From: a virus | Direction: 5' to 3' (one strand) | DNA length: 40,908 nucleotides | Virus record (IMG/VR): IMGVR_UViG_3300012355_000001 | Location: 1 to 40,908 of that record | In this document: positions 15,763-23,435 of the stretch, in pieces | Layout: the number at the start of each line of letters is the position of its first letter | Numbering within the stretch: position 1 is the stretch's first letter | Position numbers and translations under genes: made by a program | Notes under the pieces: generated by a model | Databases searched by the model: none | What the model saw: the letters and a program-made list of their open reading frames with translations, nothing else | Told to the model about the DNA's origin: nothing

Positions 15763-16110
15763 CTACGCGGCCTCGCCGCCCTTGTGACTAGCCAGGGCCC
15801 GCTCTATCGCTGCTGCGTCGATCTCGAGCGTGATATCGCCGGTTGTCGGATGCGGAGGCAGCTCTTCTTCTTCGGGCCGCGCATCCTTCGCTTCTTCGGT
15901 GGGCATGCGCGCGAAGAACTCAGCGACGCCGCCGGGGATGCCGAGCGCCCTCACGATGGGGTCGAGCCGATCGGTCGTCGGCGCCGAGCTGTCGTGCATC
16001 CAGCCGTGCACGGCCCTGCGACTCACGTCGAGAGCTCGCGCCAAATCGGCCTGGCGCATCTCCACGAACTTCAGCCAGCTCGTCAGGCGCATCCCGAAGG
16101 TCGGTTCCAT
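15763..16110 (-). CDS. XRE-family HTH regulator (repressor or Cro-like)
   Basis: A 115-residue protein with a classic five-helix XRE domain at about residues 8-58; the recognition region is QADLARALDVSRRAVHGWM. An acidic linker and a short strand/helix C-terminus (ITLEIDAAAIERALAS) may dimerise. It is the first gene of the leftward early operon and is next to two 17-bp operators. The leftward promoter -10 (16119-16124) ends only eight bases before its ATG, so the transcript from it would be nearly leaderless. Whether it is the lysogenic repressor or the lytic Cro counterpart cannot be decided from sequence. Confidence 0.85.
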   Translation of the reverse strand: MEPTFGMRLTSWLKFVEMRQADLARALDVSRRAVHGWMHDSSAPTTDRLDPIVRALGIPGGVAEFFARMPTEEAKDARPEEEELPPHPTTGDITLEIDAAAIERALASHKGGEAA

Positions 16111-16118
16111 GGCCGCAT

Positions 16119-16148
16119 ACGTTACGACCGATGTAACATTCAGTGCAA
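16119..16148 (-). promoter_or_regulatory. Leftward early promoter
   Basis: On the minus strand a -35 TTGCAC (16148-16143) and a -10 TAACGT (16124-16119) are 18 bp apart. The -10 overlaps one arm of the operator at 16121-16137, so a bound regulator would block it. It would drive the replication operon. Predicted start of transcription is within a few bases of the ATG at 16110. Confidence 0.5.
16121..16137. promoter_or_regulatory. Operator 1 (GTTAC-N7-GTAAC)
   Basis: Sequence GTTACGACCGATGTAAC, a 17-bp dyad with perfect five-base arms. It overlaps the leftward promoter -10 and is 35 bp (start to start) from operator 2. Confidence 0.85.
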
Positions 16149-16155
16149 GCCTTTC

Positions 16156-16172
16156 GTTACACCAGTCGTAAC
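16156..16172. promoter_or_regulatory. Operator 2 (GTTAC-N7-GTAAC)
   Basis: Sequence GTTACACCAGTCGTAAC. It lies 25 bases before the ATG of the rightward regulator gene. TAACAT at its right edge could act as a -10 for that gene, but no good -35 is present, so that promoter may need activation. Confidence 0.85.
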
Positions 16173-16196
16173 ATCCTCTGCGCGAGCATAGGAGCC

Positions 16197-16640
16197 ATGG
16201 GCCGAGATGGCCGACGCTGGTACTTGAAGCCAGCCTCTCGGGAGACCGTGAAGCAGCTGATCACCGCCGAGGAGGGTAGCTATCGGGGGGTTGCGCAGCG
16301 GTTGCGCCTCGGCATCTCCTACGCGAGCCTGCACCGAATTGCGGCAGGCGTAACTAAGTCATCCTGGGTGATTCCTGACTTGTTGCGCTACCTGAACCTC
16401 GTTCCGTCAGAACACATCGACCTCGAGCTCGGCGAGGAACTCACCGACGAGCAGATCGCCTGGCTCAAGCTGCTGGCCGACCTCAAAGGTCGCTGGCAAG
16501 GACCCCGCGGACATCGAGACCCTCATTCGGAAAATCGCCGGCATGCCCGCCTCGAAGAGCTCCCAGTAACCCCGCGAGACGACCCAGGGATCTCCACCAT
16601 GCTGGGTATCGGACACCCACCTTCGTTACAGACAGTGTAA
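16197..16640 (+). CDS. Rightward HTH regulator with probable frame disruption
   Basis: The gene starts at ATG 16197 behind TAGGAG. The first about 97 residues read well: a Cro/CI-like HTH (YRGVAQRLRLGISYASLHRI, about 29-48), then an acidic helix ending LTDEQIAWLKLLADLK. After that the open frame gives an Arg/His/Pro-rich run to 16640 (147 residues in all) that looks non-coding. If one A of the AAA at 16485-16487 is skipped, the frame instead reads VAGKDPADIETLIRKIAGMP and stops at TAA 16567-16569, giving 123 residues. The second version is far more protein-like. It may be a sequence error, a true +1 shift or a mutation. It is the likely partner of the opposing XRE regulator in the lysogeny switch. 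Confidence 0.72.
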   Translation: MGRDGRRWYLKPASRETVKQLITAEEGSYRGVAQRLRLGISYASLHRIAAGVTKSSWVIPDLLRYLNLVPSEHIDLELGEELTDEQIAWLKLLADLKGRWQGPRGHRDPHSENRRHARLEELPVTPRDDPGISTMLGIGHPPSLQTV

Positions 16641-16641
16641 C
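16625..16641. promoter_or_regulatory. Operator 3 (GTTAC-N7-GTAAC)
   Basis: Sequence GTTACAGACAGTGTAAC. It is 35 bp (start to start) before operator 4 and lies just upstream of the rightward promoter -35. It repeats the geometry of operators 1 and 2. Confidence 0.85.
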
Positions 16642-16649
16642 GTTTTGCG

Positions 16650-16678
16650 TTGACGTCGCGTTACACTTACCGTAACGT
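16650..16678 (+). promoter_or_regulatory. Rightward early promoter
   Basis: A -35 TTGACG (16650-16655) and a -10 TAACGT (16673-16678) are 17 bp apart. Operator 4 fills most of the spacer and the first part of the -10. The same -10 word is used by the leftward promoter. It would drive the rightward operon from about 16685 to int at 25382. Confidence 0.6.
16660..16676. promoter_or_regulatory. Operator 4 (GTTAC-N7-GTAAC)
   Basis: Sequence GTTACACTTACCGTAAC. It overlaps the spacer and -10 of the rightward promoter, so binding there should shut it off. Confidence 0.85.
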
Positions 16679-16795
16679 CTGCCCCATCATCGGGCAGTCG
16701 GATGTTCAGCTCAACACGGATTCGTGAACGCTTCGGCGCACGGCCAGAGGGCGGACTCCGGCGGCTGGTGGAGACAGCTGACCGAAGGAGGGGAC

Positions 16796-16846
16796 ATGCC
16801 CGTGTGCCTGGGGATGCTGAAGGAGCTGTTCGGGGGTGACCGTTGA
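16796..16846 (+). CDS. Possible 16-residue leader peptide
   Basis: The frame MPVCLGMLKELFGGDR follows a strong AAGGAGGGG ribosome site. Its TGA (16844-16846) overlaps the TTG start of the next gene (16843), giving TTGA coupling. It may serve to deliver ribosomes to that weak TTG start. A different 45-codon frame (16702-16839) covers the same stretch but has a poor ribosome site. Confidence 0.35.
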   Translation: MPVCLGMLKELFGGDR

Positions 16847-17349
16847 CCGCGTACCCGGTGCGCGCGCTCCGGATGGAGCGCGCGGACAAGCGCTTCGCCG
16901 CGCTGGCGCGCGACGTCGGCCTGGTGCTCGAGCAGCACTCCTATCCGCGCGTCAACGGTGACGACCGGAGCGAGCTGGAGAAGGTGCTGTTCGACTTCCT
17001 CTACGGGAGCCGCGGCGCCGCCGGCGAGCTGGAGAAACGGCTCAACGGCACGGCCGCGCCGCTGGTCTCGGAGGAGGGCACGCTCGACTCGTACGACTGC
17101 CTCGCTGTGGCGCACGAGCTGCGGCGCAAGCGGGCCGCGACGGGAGCGCTGGTCATCGCGACCGACGCCAACGACCAGCTGTCGATCGGCCTGGCCGCCG
17201 ACGAGGGCGCGCTGATGGACGTGCTCGGCAACGAGATCATCGAGTCGCTCGAGGGCGTGCTGAAGAAACGAGGGTGGGCCGCACCCGAGATCAAGGACGT
17301 CGGCATGGACTTCACCGTCCCCGGCGACGACAAGGAGCGTGCGTCATGA
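16843..17349 (+). CDS. First substantial protein of the rightward operon, unknown function
   Basis: A 168-residue protein that most likely starts at TTG 16843, overlapping the leader stop; ATG 16873 is the alternative. It is a mixed alpha/beta protein with charged helices at the N-terminus and a strand region LVIATDANDQLSIGL (about 103-117). A long helix and a closing strand (MDFTVPG) follow. No motif was recognised. Being first after the rightward promoter, it should be strongly expressed early after infection. Confidence 0.72.
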   Translation: MTAYPVRALRMERADKRFAALARDVGLVLEQHSYPRVNGDDRSELEKVLFDFLYGSRGAAGELEKRLNGTAAPLVSEEGTLDSYDCLAVAHELRRKRAATGALVIATDANDQLSIGLAADEGALMDVLGNEIIESLEGVLKKRGWAAPEIKDVGMDFTVPGDDKERAS

Positions 17350-17642
17350 CGCTGAAGATGTGGACCGATCGAGCGCATGTCCTCTACGACATGGTCGGGA
17401 GCGCTCGCCAGCGCGTCGCCCTCCAAGCGACGCCAATCGCGGACTCGATCGCCGAGGGCCACGAGGTGTGGCGCAACGACGTCAAGCGCTACCGCTGGGC
17501 GCGAGACTGCGAGCGTGTCGCCTGGGTGATGTGGCACCTCGAGGTCTACGGCGCCTTCCCTGAGTTCTGGAACGCCGCGCCGGTGGCCGCGCCCGCCGTG
17601 TCCATCACGCCCGCCGCCGGCACCGTCGAGGTGTCGCCGTGA
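17346..17642 (+). CDS. Small hypothetical protein
   Basis: A 98-residue protein from ATG 17346 (ATGA overlap). It is Trp-rich and helical in its first 75 residues (RYRWARDCERVAWVMWHLEV), followed by a Pro/Ala/Val tail. It has no signal peptide or zinc site. Not recognised. Confidence 0.68.
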   Translation: MTLKMWTDRAHVLYDMVGSARQRVALQATPIADSIAEGHEVWRNDVKRYRWARDCERVAWVMWHLEVYGAFPEFWNAAPVAAPAVSITPAAGTVEVSP

Positions 17643-17995
17643 CCGGTCGTGGCGTGGCCATCATCCCGGTCATCGCGCCGTCGCGCGAGCAGCAGCTCGA
17701 GCGCGAGGTGAACGAGCTTCACGCCAAGCTCGAGCTGAAGCAGGCGCAGCTCGAGGACGCGTGCGCCCAGCTCACCGCGAACGGCGCGCCGGCGATCCCC
17801 GACCAGGTGCCGATGTGCATCGGGGGCGGGCTGGTCGGCGAGGCGGACGGCTGGCTGTGGCTGATGCGCGGCGGCGTGCTGCGCCGGCTGTGGCTCGCGA
17901 CGGCGGAGGAGACGCGGCAGGCGCAGGCGGTGCGCGAGGTGCTCGAGCGCGAGCAGGCGGAGCGAGACGCGGTCCGCCGGAGGTTCGCGTCGTGA
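17639..17995 (+). CDS. Coiled-coil hypothetical protein
   Basis: A 118-residue protein starting at GTG 17639 (GTGA overlap). A coiled coil covers about residues 15-45 (EQQLEREVNELHAKLELKQA). A Gly/Trp-rich turn with one Cys follows, then a second charged helix to the end. The two helices could pack back to back. Function unknown. Confidence 0.66.
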   Translation: MTGRGVAIIPVIAPSREQQLEREVNELHAKLELKQAQLEDACAQLTANGAPAIPDQVPMCIGGGLVGEADGWLWLMRGGVLRRLWLATAEETRQAQAVREVLEREQAERDAVRRRFAS

Positions 17996-18348
17996 GCTAC
18001 CACGCGGTCCTCGATGCCGAGGAGCTACGGCGCGCGCTCGACACTGCGCCCATCGAGGAGGTGCTGGCCGCGCTGGTGCGGCGCGGTGCCCGGCTCCTGG
18101 CGCTCGCCGAGGCGGCGGCGCACGAGGCCTCGGTCGAGCAGCTCGAGGGCCGCGTGGCCGAGCTCGAGCGCCGGTGTGCGGCGAGCTGCATCGAGGTCCG
18201 CAAGCTGAGCGACGCGATGCACGTGCTGGCGCCGGCCAGCAACCTGGACTTCCAGCTCGCCGGGTACTCGCGCGCCGCGGCGACGTTCGACCGGCTGACC
18301 GCGTTCCGGCTGCGGTGCCTGCGGAAGCAGGAGGTCGGCCATGCGTGA
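17992..18348 (+). CDS. Helical hypothetical protein
   Basis: A 118-residue protein starting at GTG 17992 (GTGA overlap). It has long Ala/Leu/Glu/Arg helices, with heptads at about 45-70 (SVEQLEGRVAELERRC). It probably dimerises. No domain was recognised. Its length and style are close to the preceding coiled-coil gene, but I see no clear sequence duplication. Confidence 0.66.
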   Translation: MSYHAVLDAEELRRALDTAPIEEVLAALVRRGARLLALAEAAAHEASVEQLEGRVAELERRCAASCIEVRKLSDAMHVLAPASNLDFQLAGYSRAAATFDRLTAFRLRCLRKQEVGHA

Positions 18349-18865
18349 GCCGAATTCGAGTCCGATTTCGGGTTTGCTCTCCGAGGCGGATCTGGCGGAA
18401 ATCGAGAAGCGCGCGGCGGCGGCGACGCCGGGGCCGTGGGTGGAGGGGTACGTCACCGGGCGCTGCCATCTCGACCACGAGCATACGCGTGGTGAGTGTC
18501 GATACGACTACCGACTCGAGACCAGCGCGCGCGGGCAGATTGCCAGTCTCGCGTTGACCCGCGACGTCCTCACCACCACCAAGTACGGGCTTCCCTCGGC
18601 TGCGGACGTCGCATTCATCGCGGCCGCGCGCACGGACGTCCCCGCGCTGGCCGCCCACGTGCGCGTGCTCGAGCGAAGCCGCGACGGCTGGCGCGCTGAC
18701 GCGGAGCGCGAGGCTGGGCACGCCGCCTACTGGAGGGAACGCATGGCCGCCATGGTCGGCGCGGTGCGAGCGGCCATGAGGTGCACCTGCGGCGAGCCGG
18801 TGTGCGAGGCCGTGGAGGACGTCCAACTGCTGCTGGCGTTGCGCGAGGACGCGCTCCATGCGTAG
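18341..18865 (+). CDS. Ea22-like early phage protein
   Basis: A 174-residue protein of the widespread phage early-gene type: an N-terminal LAEIEKRAAAATPGPW motif (about 18-33), a variable His/Cys-containing centre, then DVAFIAAARTDVPALAAHV (about 90-108) leading into a helix. The C-terminus adds a CTCGEPVC pair. The family is common in early regions of lambdoid and related phages, but its molecular role is not established. It overlaps its upstream and downstream genes by eight bases each. Confidence 0.72.
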   Translation: MREPNSSPISGLLSEADLAEIEKRAAAATPGPWVEGYVTGRCHLDHEHTRGECRYDYRLETSARGQIASLALTRDVLTTTKYGLPSAADVAFIAAARTDVPALAAHVRVLERSRDGWRADAEREAGHAAYWRERMAAMVGAVRAAMRCTCGEPVCEAVEDVQLLLALREDALHA

Positions 18866-19070
18866 CCGCCCGCAGCTCCGCGTCGTGCGCCCGACCGATC
18901 CCCTGCCGCCGCTCGAGCACGCACCGCTGATCGCGCCGCGCCTGGTCGTCGTCCGGCCGCAGCCGAAGCTGCGCTGGATCGACAGCGTCGCCGCCGGGCT
19001 CCTCATCTCCGGATCGCTCCTGGCAGGTGCGGTCCTCATCTCTCTGGCCATGGGCTGGATTCGACTCTGA
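18858..19070 (+). CDS. Small single-pass membrane protein
   Basis: A 70-residue protein. The first 42 residues are Pro/Arg-rich and should be cytoplasmic, and one membrane helix follows (about 46-66, AAGLLISGSLLAGAVLISLA). There is no cleavage site. It overlaps the Ea22-like gene by eight bases. Its role is unknown; early phage micro-membrane proteins often alter host envelope functions. Confidence 0.66.
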   Translation: MRSRPQLRVVRPTDPLPPLEHAPLIAPRLVVVRPQPKLRWIDSVAAGLLISGSLLAGAVLISLAMGWIRL

Positions 19071-19084
19071 CGGAGGACGGAACC

Positions 19085-20080
<996 letters not shown>

Positions 20081-20082
20081 CC

Positions 20083-20364
20083 GTGTCGCACCCGTTCTGC
20101 TACCGCTGCCGTCACGACGTCCTGCCCGGGCGCGGGTGCCTCTGCGCCCAGCTGCAGGCGGACTACGACGAGGCGGTGGCAGAGCGGCAGCGCGAGCGCC
20201 TGGCGGAAGAGAGGTACTGGGCCGAGATGGACGCGTCGATGGCCGCCGAGCGGCGCCGCGTCGATGAGGACGCCGCGGCCGACAGGGAGTTCGAGGCGAG
20301 CCGGGCGCGCGCCCGGGAGAACGCCCAGGCGCATGACGACCTGGTGTGGGGAGACGACCGATGA
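20083..20364 (+). CDS. Small zinc-site and coiled-coil protein
   Basis: A 93-residue protein starting at GTG 20083, just after the previous stop. Residues about 6-22 hold a likely metal site (CYRCRH, CLC), and the rest is a long, highly charged helix (Glu, Arg, Ala). It would look like a small finger on a stalk. It overlaps the ERF gene by four bases and may assist it, an inference from adjacency. Confidence 0.68.
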   Translation: MSHPFCYRCRHDVLPGRGCLCAQLQADYDEAVAERQRERLAEERYWAEMDASMAAERRRVDEDAAADREFEASRARARENAQAHDDLVWGDDR

Positions 20365-21095
20365 CCGAGACATCGCAGAGCGTGGGCGCGCTGGCCGCGG
20401 CGCTGGCCAAGGCGCAGGCGGAGATCGAGGGCGCGTCCAAGGACCGCGTGAACCCGCACTTCAAGGCGTCCTATGCCACGCTCGCATCCGTCTGGGACGC
20501 GTGCCGCAGCGCGCTCGCCAAGAACGGCCTCGCGGTGGTGCAGTCACCGGTCTCGGAAGGCTCGACGGTGACTGTCTACACGACGATCATGCACGCCTCG
20601 GGCGAGTGGATGCGCAGCGCGCTCTCCGCGTCGGCCCGCGACGGCACGCCGCAGAGCATTGGGTCCGCCATCACGTACCTGCGCCGCTACTCGCTCGCTG
20701 CGATGGTAGGCGTGGCGCCGGAGGACGACGATGGTAATGACGCGCAGCCGCCGCGCTTCGACCAGGCGCCGCCGCGCCAGCAGCAGCCTCCACCGGCGCG
20801 CCAGCCGAACGGGCCTGCCCTGCCCGACTTCGACGCGGTGAACGACCGCCTGCACAAGGTGACCGGGTATGGGGGCGACGAGCACAAGACCGCGCGGAAG
20901 ACCTGGTGGGCGAAGGCGCTGGGCTACGTGAACCCTGGCCCGCAGTGGTCGCCTTTCACCCCCTATGGCCAGGCCGACGTCGCTGCGAAGCGCAAGGTCG
21001 TGCAGCTGCTCGAGCAGCTCGAGCTCGCCACCGCGGCGGCGCCGCCGATGGCGGATGGGCCGCCGCCGCGCAACGACGACGACATCCCGTTCTAG
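20361..21095 (+). CDS. erf: ERF-family single-strand annealing protein
   Basis: A 244-residue recombinase of the ERF superfamily (P22 Erf type). The N-terminal domain has the family signature NPHFKASYATLASVWDACR (about 34-52), then the GLAVVQSPVSEG strand, and SIGSAITYLRRYSLAAMVG (about 99-117). A Gln/Pro-rich linker (about 130-155) leads to a helical tail. The last residues DDDIPF match the acidic tip of SSB proteins, a known docking peptide for host repair enzymes. It would anneal complementary single strands and support recombination or circularisation in early infection. ATG overlaps the preceding gene (ATGA). Confidence 0.86.
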   Translation: MTETSQSVGALAAALAKAQAEIEGASKDRVNPHFKASYATLASVWDACRSALAKNGLAVVQSPVSEGSTVTVYTTIMHASGEWMRSALSASARDGTPQSIGSAITYLRRYSLAAMVGVAPEDDDGNDAQPPRFDQAPPRQQQPPPARQPNGPALPDFDAVNDRLHKVTGYGGDEHKTARKTWWAKALGYVNPGPQWSPFTPYGQADVAAKRKVVQLLEQLELATAAAPPMADGPPPRNDDDIPF

Positions 21096-21108
21096 ACCCC
21101 TTTGGTCC

Positions 21109-21150
21109 CGCCGGCGGCGCGCGTCTCCTCCTCAGCGTGCGCCGCCGGCG
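21109..21150 (+). terminator. Perfect 12-bp hairpin between erf and parB-like gene
   Basis: CGCCGGCGGCGC (21109-21120) pairs exactly with GCGCCGCCGGCG (21139-21150) across an 18-base loop. A short T4 run follows at 21160-21163. It could be a partial terminator that lowers expression of the distal operon. Because it lies just before a ParB-like gene, it could also be a binding site. Confidence 0.5.
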
Positions 21151-21176
21151 AGGGCCTCTTTTCCCCGGAGGATCCG

Positions 21177-22802
21177 ATGGACGCCAGCACCGAGACCGAG
21201 ACGAGCGACGAGCTGTTCATGCACATCCCCCTCGGCCAGCTCACGGCCTCGAGGTTCCAGCCGGCGACGCGCCGGCCCGACGCCGATCTCATCGAGAGCG
21301 TGCGCCAGCACGGCGTCGTCACGCCCGGCCTGGCGCGGCCGACGCCGGACGGCCCGACCGCGTACGAGGTGGTCTTCGGCCACTGCCGCTGGCAGGCCGC
21401 CGCGGCCGTCAAGCTCCCCACGATGCCCTTCCTCGTGCGCGAGCTTGACGACGTCACGGCGCTCGAGCTGCAGCTGGTCGAGAACCTGCGCCGCTCGGAC
21501 CTCCACCCGATGGACGAGGCCGAGGGCTACCACCAGCTGCACGAGGAGCACGGCCAGGCGGTCGAGCAGATCGCGGCCCGGGTGGGCAAGTCGAAGGCCT
21601 ACGTCTACGCGCGGCTGAAGCTGCTCGCGCTACAGACCGAGGGCCGCGAGGCGTTCCGCGCCGGCGAGCTCGACGCCTCCGTCGCGCTCTACCTGGCGCG
21701 CGTGCCCGGCTCGCTGCAGGCGATGGCGCTGAAGGCGCTGCGCGGGCGCGCGGAGCAGGGCGACCGCGTGTCGGCGCGCACGGCGGCCTGGCTCCTGCAG
21801 CATCAGTTCATGCTGCAGCTCGACCAGGCGCCGTTCCAGACGAGCGACGCCGAGCTGGTACATCAGGCCGGCGCGTGCACCGACTGCACGAAGCGGACGG
21901 GCAACCAGCGCGAGCTCTTCGCCGACGTCGAGAGCGACGACGTCTGCACCGACCCGATCTGCTATCGGAGGAAGGTCGACGCGGTATGGCAGCTCCGGAC
22001 GAAGGACAAGAGCATGCCCGTGCTCCCAGCCAAAGAGGCCAAGGCGCTGTGGCCGCACAGCAGCAGCCACATGACCTACCAGCGCGAGTGGATCGACCTG
22101 GCGGAGAGCTGCTACGACGCCGGAGGGAAGCCCTACAAGAAGGCCCTCGCCAAGGCGATGCCGGAGGTGACCCTCGCCCGCGATCCCGACGGCGGCGTGC
22201 ACGAGCTCGTGAAGCGCGCGGCCGCCGAGAAGGCGCTGAAGGACCTCGGCCTCACCAAGAAGGTGTCGCCGGCAAGCTCGAGCTCGAGCAGTTCGTCATC
22301 CTCCAAGAATGACAAGGAGGCGCGCGCGGCCGCGGCGAAGGCGCGCGCGGCCGAGGAGCTCAACAAGATGGTGGCTGCCTCGGTCGTGGCGGAGATCGCC
22401 GAGGTCGCCGAGAGGGCCTCGCCCACCGCCGCCCAGCTGTTCGCCCTCGTGGTCGCGCTCGAAGGCAACCTCTACAGCGGCCCGCAGCGCGCGCTCGACC
22501 GGCGAGGCCTGAAGCGTGACGCGCTGAAGAAGATGAACGAGCGTGGCCTCTGGGCGCTGCTCGTCGAGTACCTCGCCGCCGAGCTCCTCGAGGACGTCTT
22601 CTCCGGCCAGCAGCCGAAGGACCTGCTCGCACTGGCGAAGGCCTTCAAGGTCGACGTGCTTGCGCTCGAGAAGAAGGCGAAGGCCGAACTCGAGGCCTCC
22701 GCCAAGATGCCCGCCGACCTGAAGGCGAAGCCGGTCAAGGGCAAGAAGCTCAGCGCCCAGGCGCTGAAGCACGGCGCGCTCGGGCCCGAGGGCAAGCGGT
22801 GA
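21177..22802 (+). CDS. ParB/RepB/Spo0J-like protein
   Basis: A 541-residue protein with a CGGAGG ribosome site and ATG at 21177. The N-terminus has ParB motifs: IPLGQLTASRFQP (about 16-28), the nucleotide-binding box GHCRWQAA (about 72-79), and LVENLRRSDLHPMDEAEGY (about 102-120). An HTH follows (EQIAARVGKSKAYVYARLKL). Past that are a cysteine cluster (CTDC, VCTDPICY, near 235-265), a Ser tract and a long charged C-terminal region. It is nearly twice the length of chromosomal ParB. No ParA partner was seen. It may be a transcription or DNA-organising factor rather than a partition protein. Confidence 0.85.
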   Translation: MDASTETETSDELFMHIPLGQLTASRFQPATRRPDADLIESVRQHGVVTPGLARPTPDGPTAYEVVFGHCRWQAAAAVKLPTMPFLVRELDDVTALELQLVENLRRSDLHPMDEAEGYHQLHEEHGQAVEQIAARVGKSKAYVYARLKLLALQTEGREAFRAGELDASVALYLARVPGSLQAMALKALRGRAEQGDRVSARTAAWLLQHQFMLQLDQAPFQTSDAELVHQAGACTDCTKRTGNQRELFADVESDDVCTDPICYRRKVDAVWQLRTKDKSMPVLPAKEAKALWPHSSSHMTYQREWIDLAESCYDAGGKPYKKALAKAMPEVTLARDPDGGVHELVKRAAAEKALKDLGLTKKVSPASSSSSSSSSSKNDKEARAAAAKARAAEELNKMVAASVVAEIAEVAERASPTAAQLFALVVALEGNLYSGPQRALDRRGLKRDALKKMNERGLWALLVEYLAAELLEDVFSGQQPKDLLALAKAFKVDVLALEKKAKAELEASAKMPADLKAKPVKGKKLSAQALKHGALGPEGKR

Positions 22803-23134
22803 GCGACCTCAGTGACCTGGTGCGCGATCTGGTGCGCGCCCGCGTGCTCGTCGCAGTGCGCGCGTGCCCGGGCATCACGCCGGCGCGCGCGGCCGCGGTG
22901 GCGCTGTTCAAGGAGGAGGACGCCATCATCGCGCTCGAGCAGCTCGTCGAGCTCGCCCAGGTGGAGGAGGTCGCGCTGCACGACACGACGTCGCTCTGGT
23001 ACCCGGTCGCCTGGTGTGTGACCTGCGGCTGCACCGAGCTGCACGCGTGCGAGGGTGGCTGCTTGTGGAGCGTGCACCCCGGCGAGGACCCGCACGTCGG
23101 TGACTTCGCCGGCGTCTGCTCGAGGTGCGACTGA
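22799..23134 (+). CDS. Small zinc-binding phage protein
   Basis: A 111-residue protein from GTG 22799 (GTGA overlap). A helical N-terminus (about 1-65) with a winged-helix feel (ITPARAAAVALFKEEDAIIA) leads to a Cys/His-rich end: CVTCGCTELHACEGGCLW, then CSRC at the last residues. The CGCT..HAC..GC.W..CS.C pattern is a recurrent phage and plasmid zinc module of unknown function. Confidence 0.72.
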   Translation: MSDLSDLVRDLVRARVLVAVRACPGITPARAAAVALFKEEDAIIALEQLVELAQVEEVALHDTTSLWYPVAWCVTCGCTELHACEGGCLWSVHPGEDPHVGDFAGVCSRCD

Positions 23135-23241
23135 TGCTCGACCTCTTTGCCTACTGGCTCGGCCACCTCCTGGCATGGCTCTTCCCTGGTCTCGCCGGGC
23201 TCGGCGCCGTCGATGCCTGGGCGCCTGGAGACCTGCGATGA
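23134..23241 (+). CDS. 35-residue membrane micro-protein
   Basis: ATG 23134 overlaps the previous stop and its TGA overlaps the next ATG (ATGA). The product is MLDLFAYWLGHLLAWLFPGL followed by a short polar end, one hydrophobic helix. Support comes from double coupling and composition. Function unknown. Confidence 0.55.
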   Translation: MLDLFAYWLGHLLAWLFPGLAGLGAVDAWAPGDLR

Positions 23242-23435
23242 AGTACGACGACACGTCGCGCCACCTCTGGCCGGCGCACCTCGACGCCATCCCGTGCCCG
23301 CGGTGCCAGGAGCGCATGGACGCGCACCTGTGGAGCGTCGTCGACGGCCTGGTCTGCCCGCGCTGGACGCGGCGCCTGGCCCGCCGGCTCGCCGATGCCC
23401 TGGCGCGGCTGTCGACAGTCGTCGGAGGTCAGTGA
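23238..23435 (+). CDS. 65-residue Cys-containing basic protein
   Basis: A 65-residue protein with CPRC (about 20-23) and a single later Cys before an Arg-rich helix (WTRRLARRLADALARL). The zinc site looks incomplete unless His residues at about 15 and 30 take part. Coupled on both sides. Function unknown. Confidence 0.62.
   Translation: MKYDDTSRHLWPAHLDAIPCPRCQERMDAHLWSVVDGLVCPRWTRRLARRLADALARLSTVVGGQ

Noticed and set aside
16702-16839. 45-codon plus-strand frame just after the rightward promoter
   Set aside because: Weak ribosome site and Arg/Gly-rich product; it conflicts with the better supported 16-codon leader in another frame.
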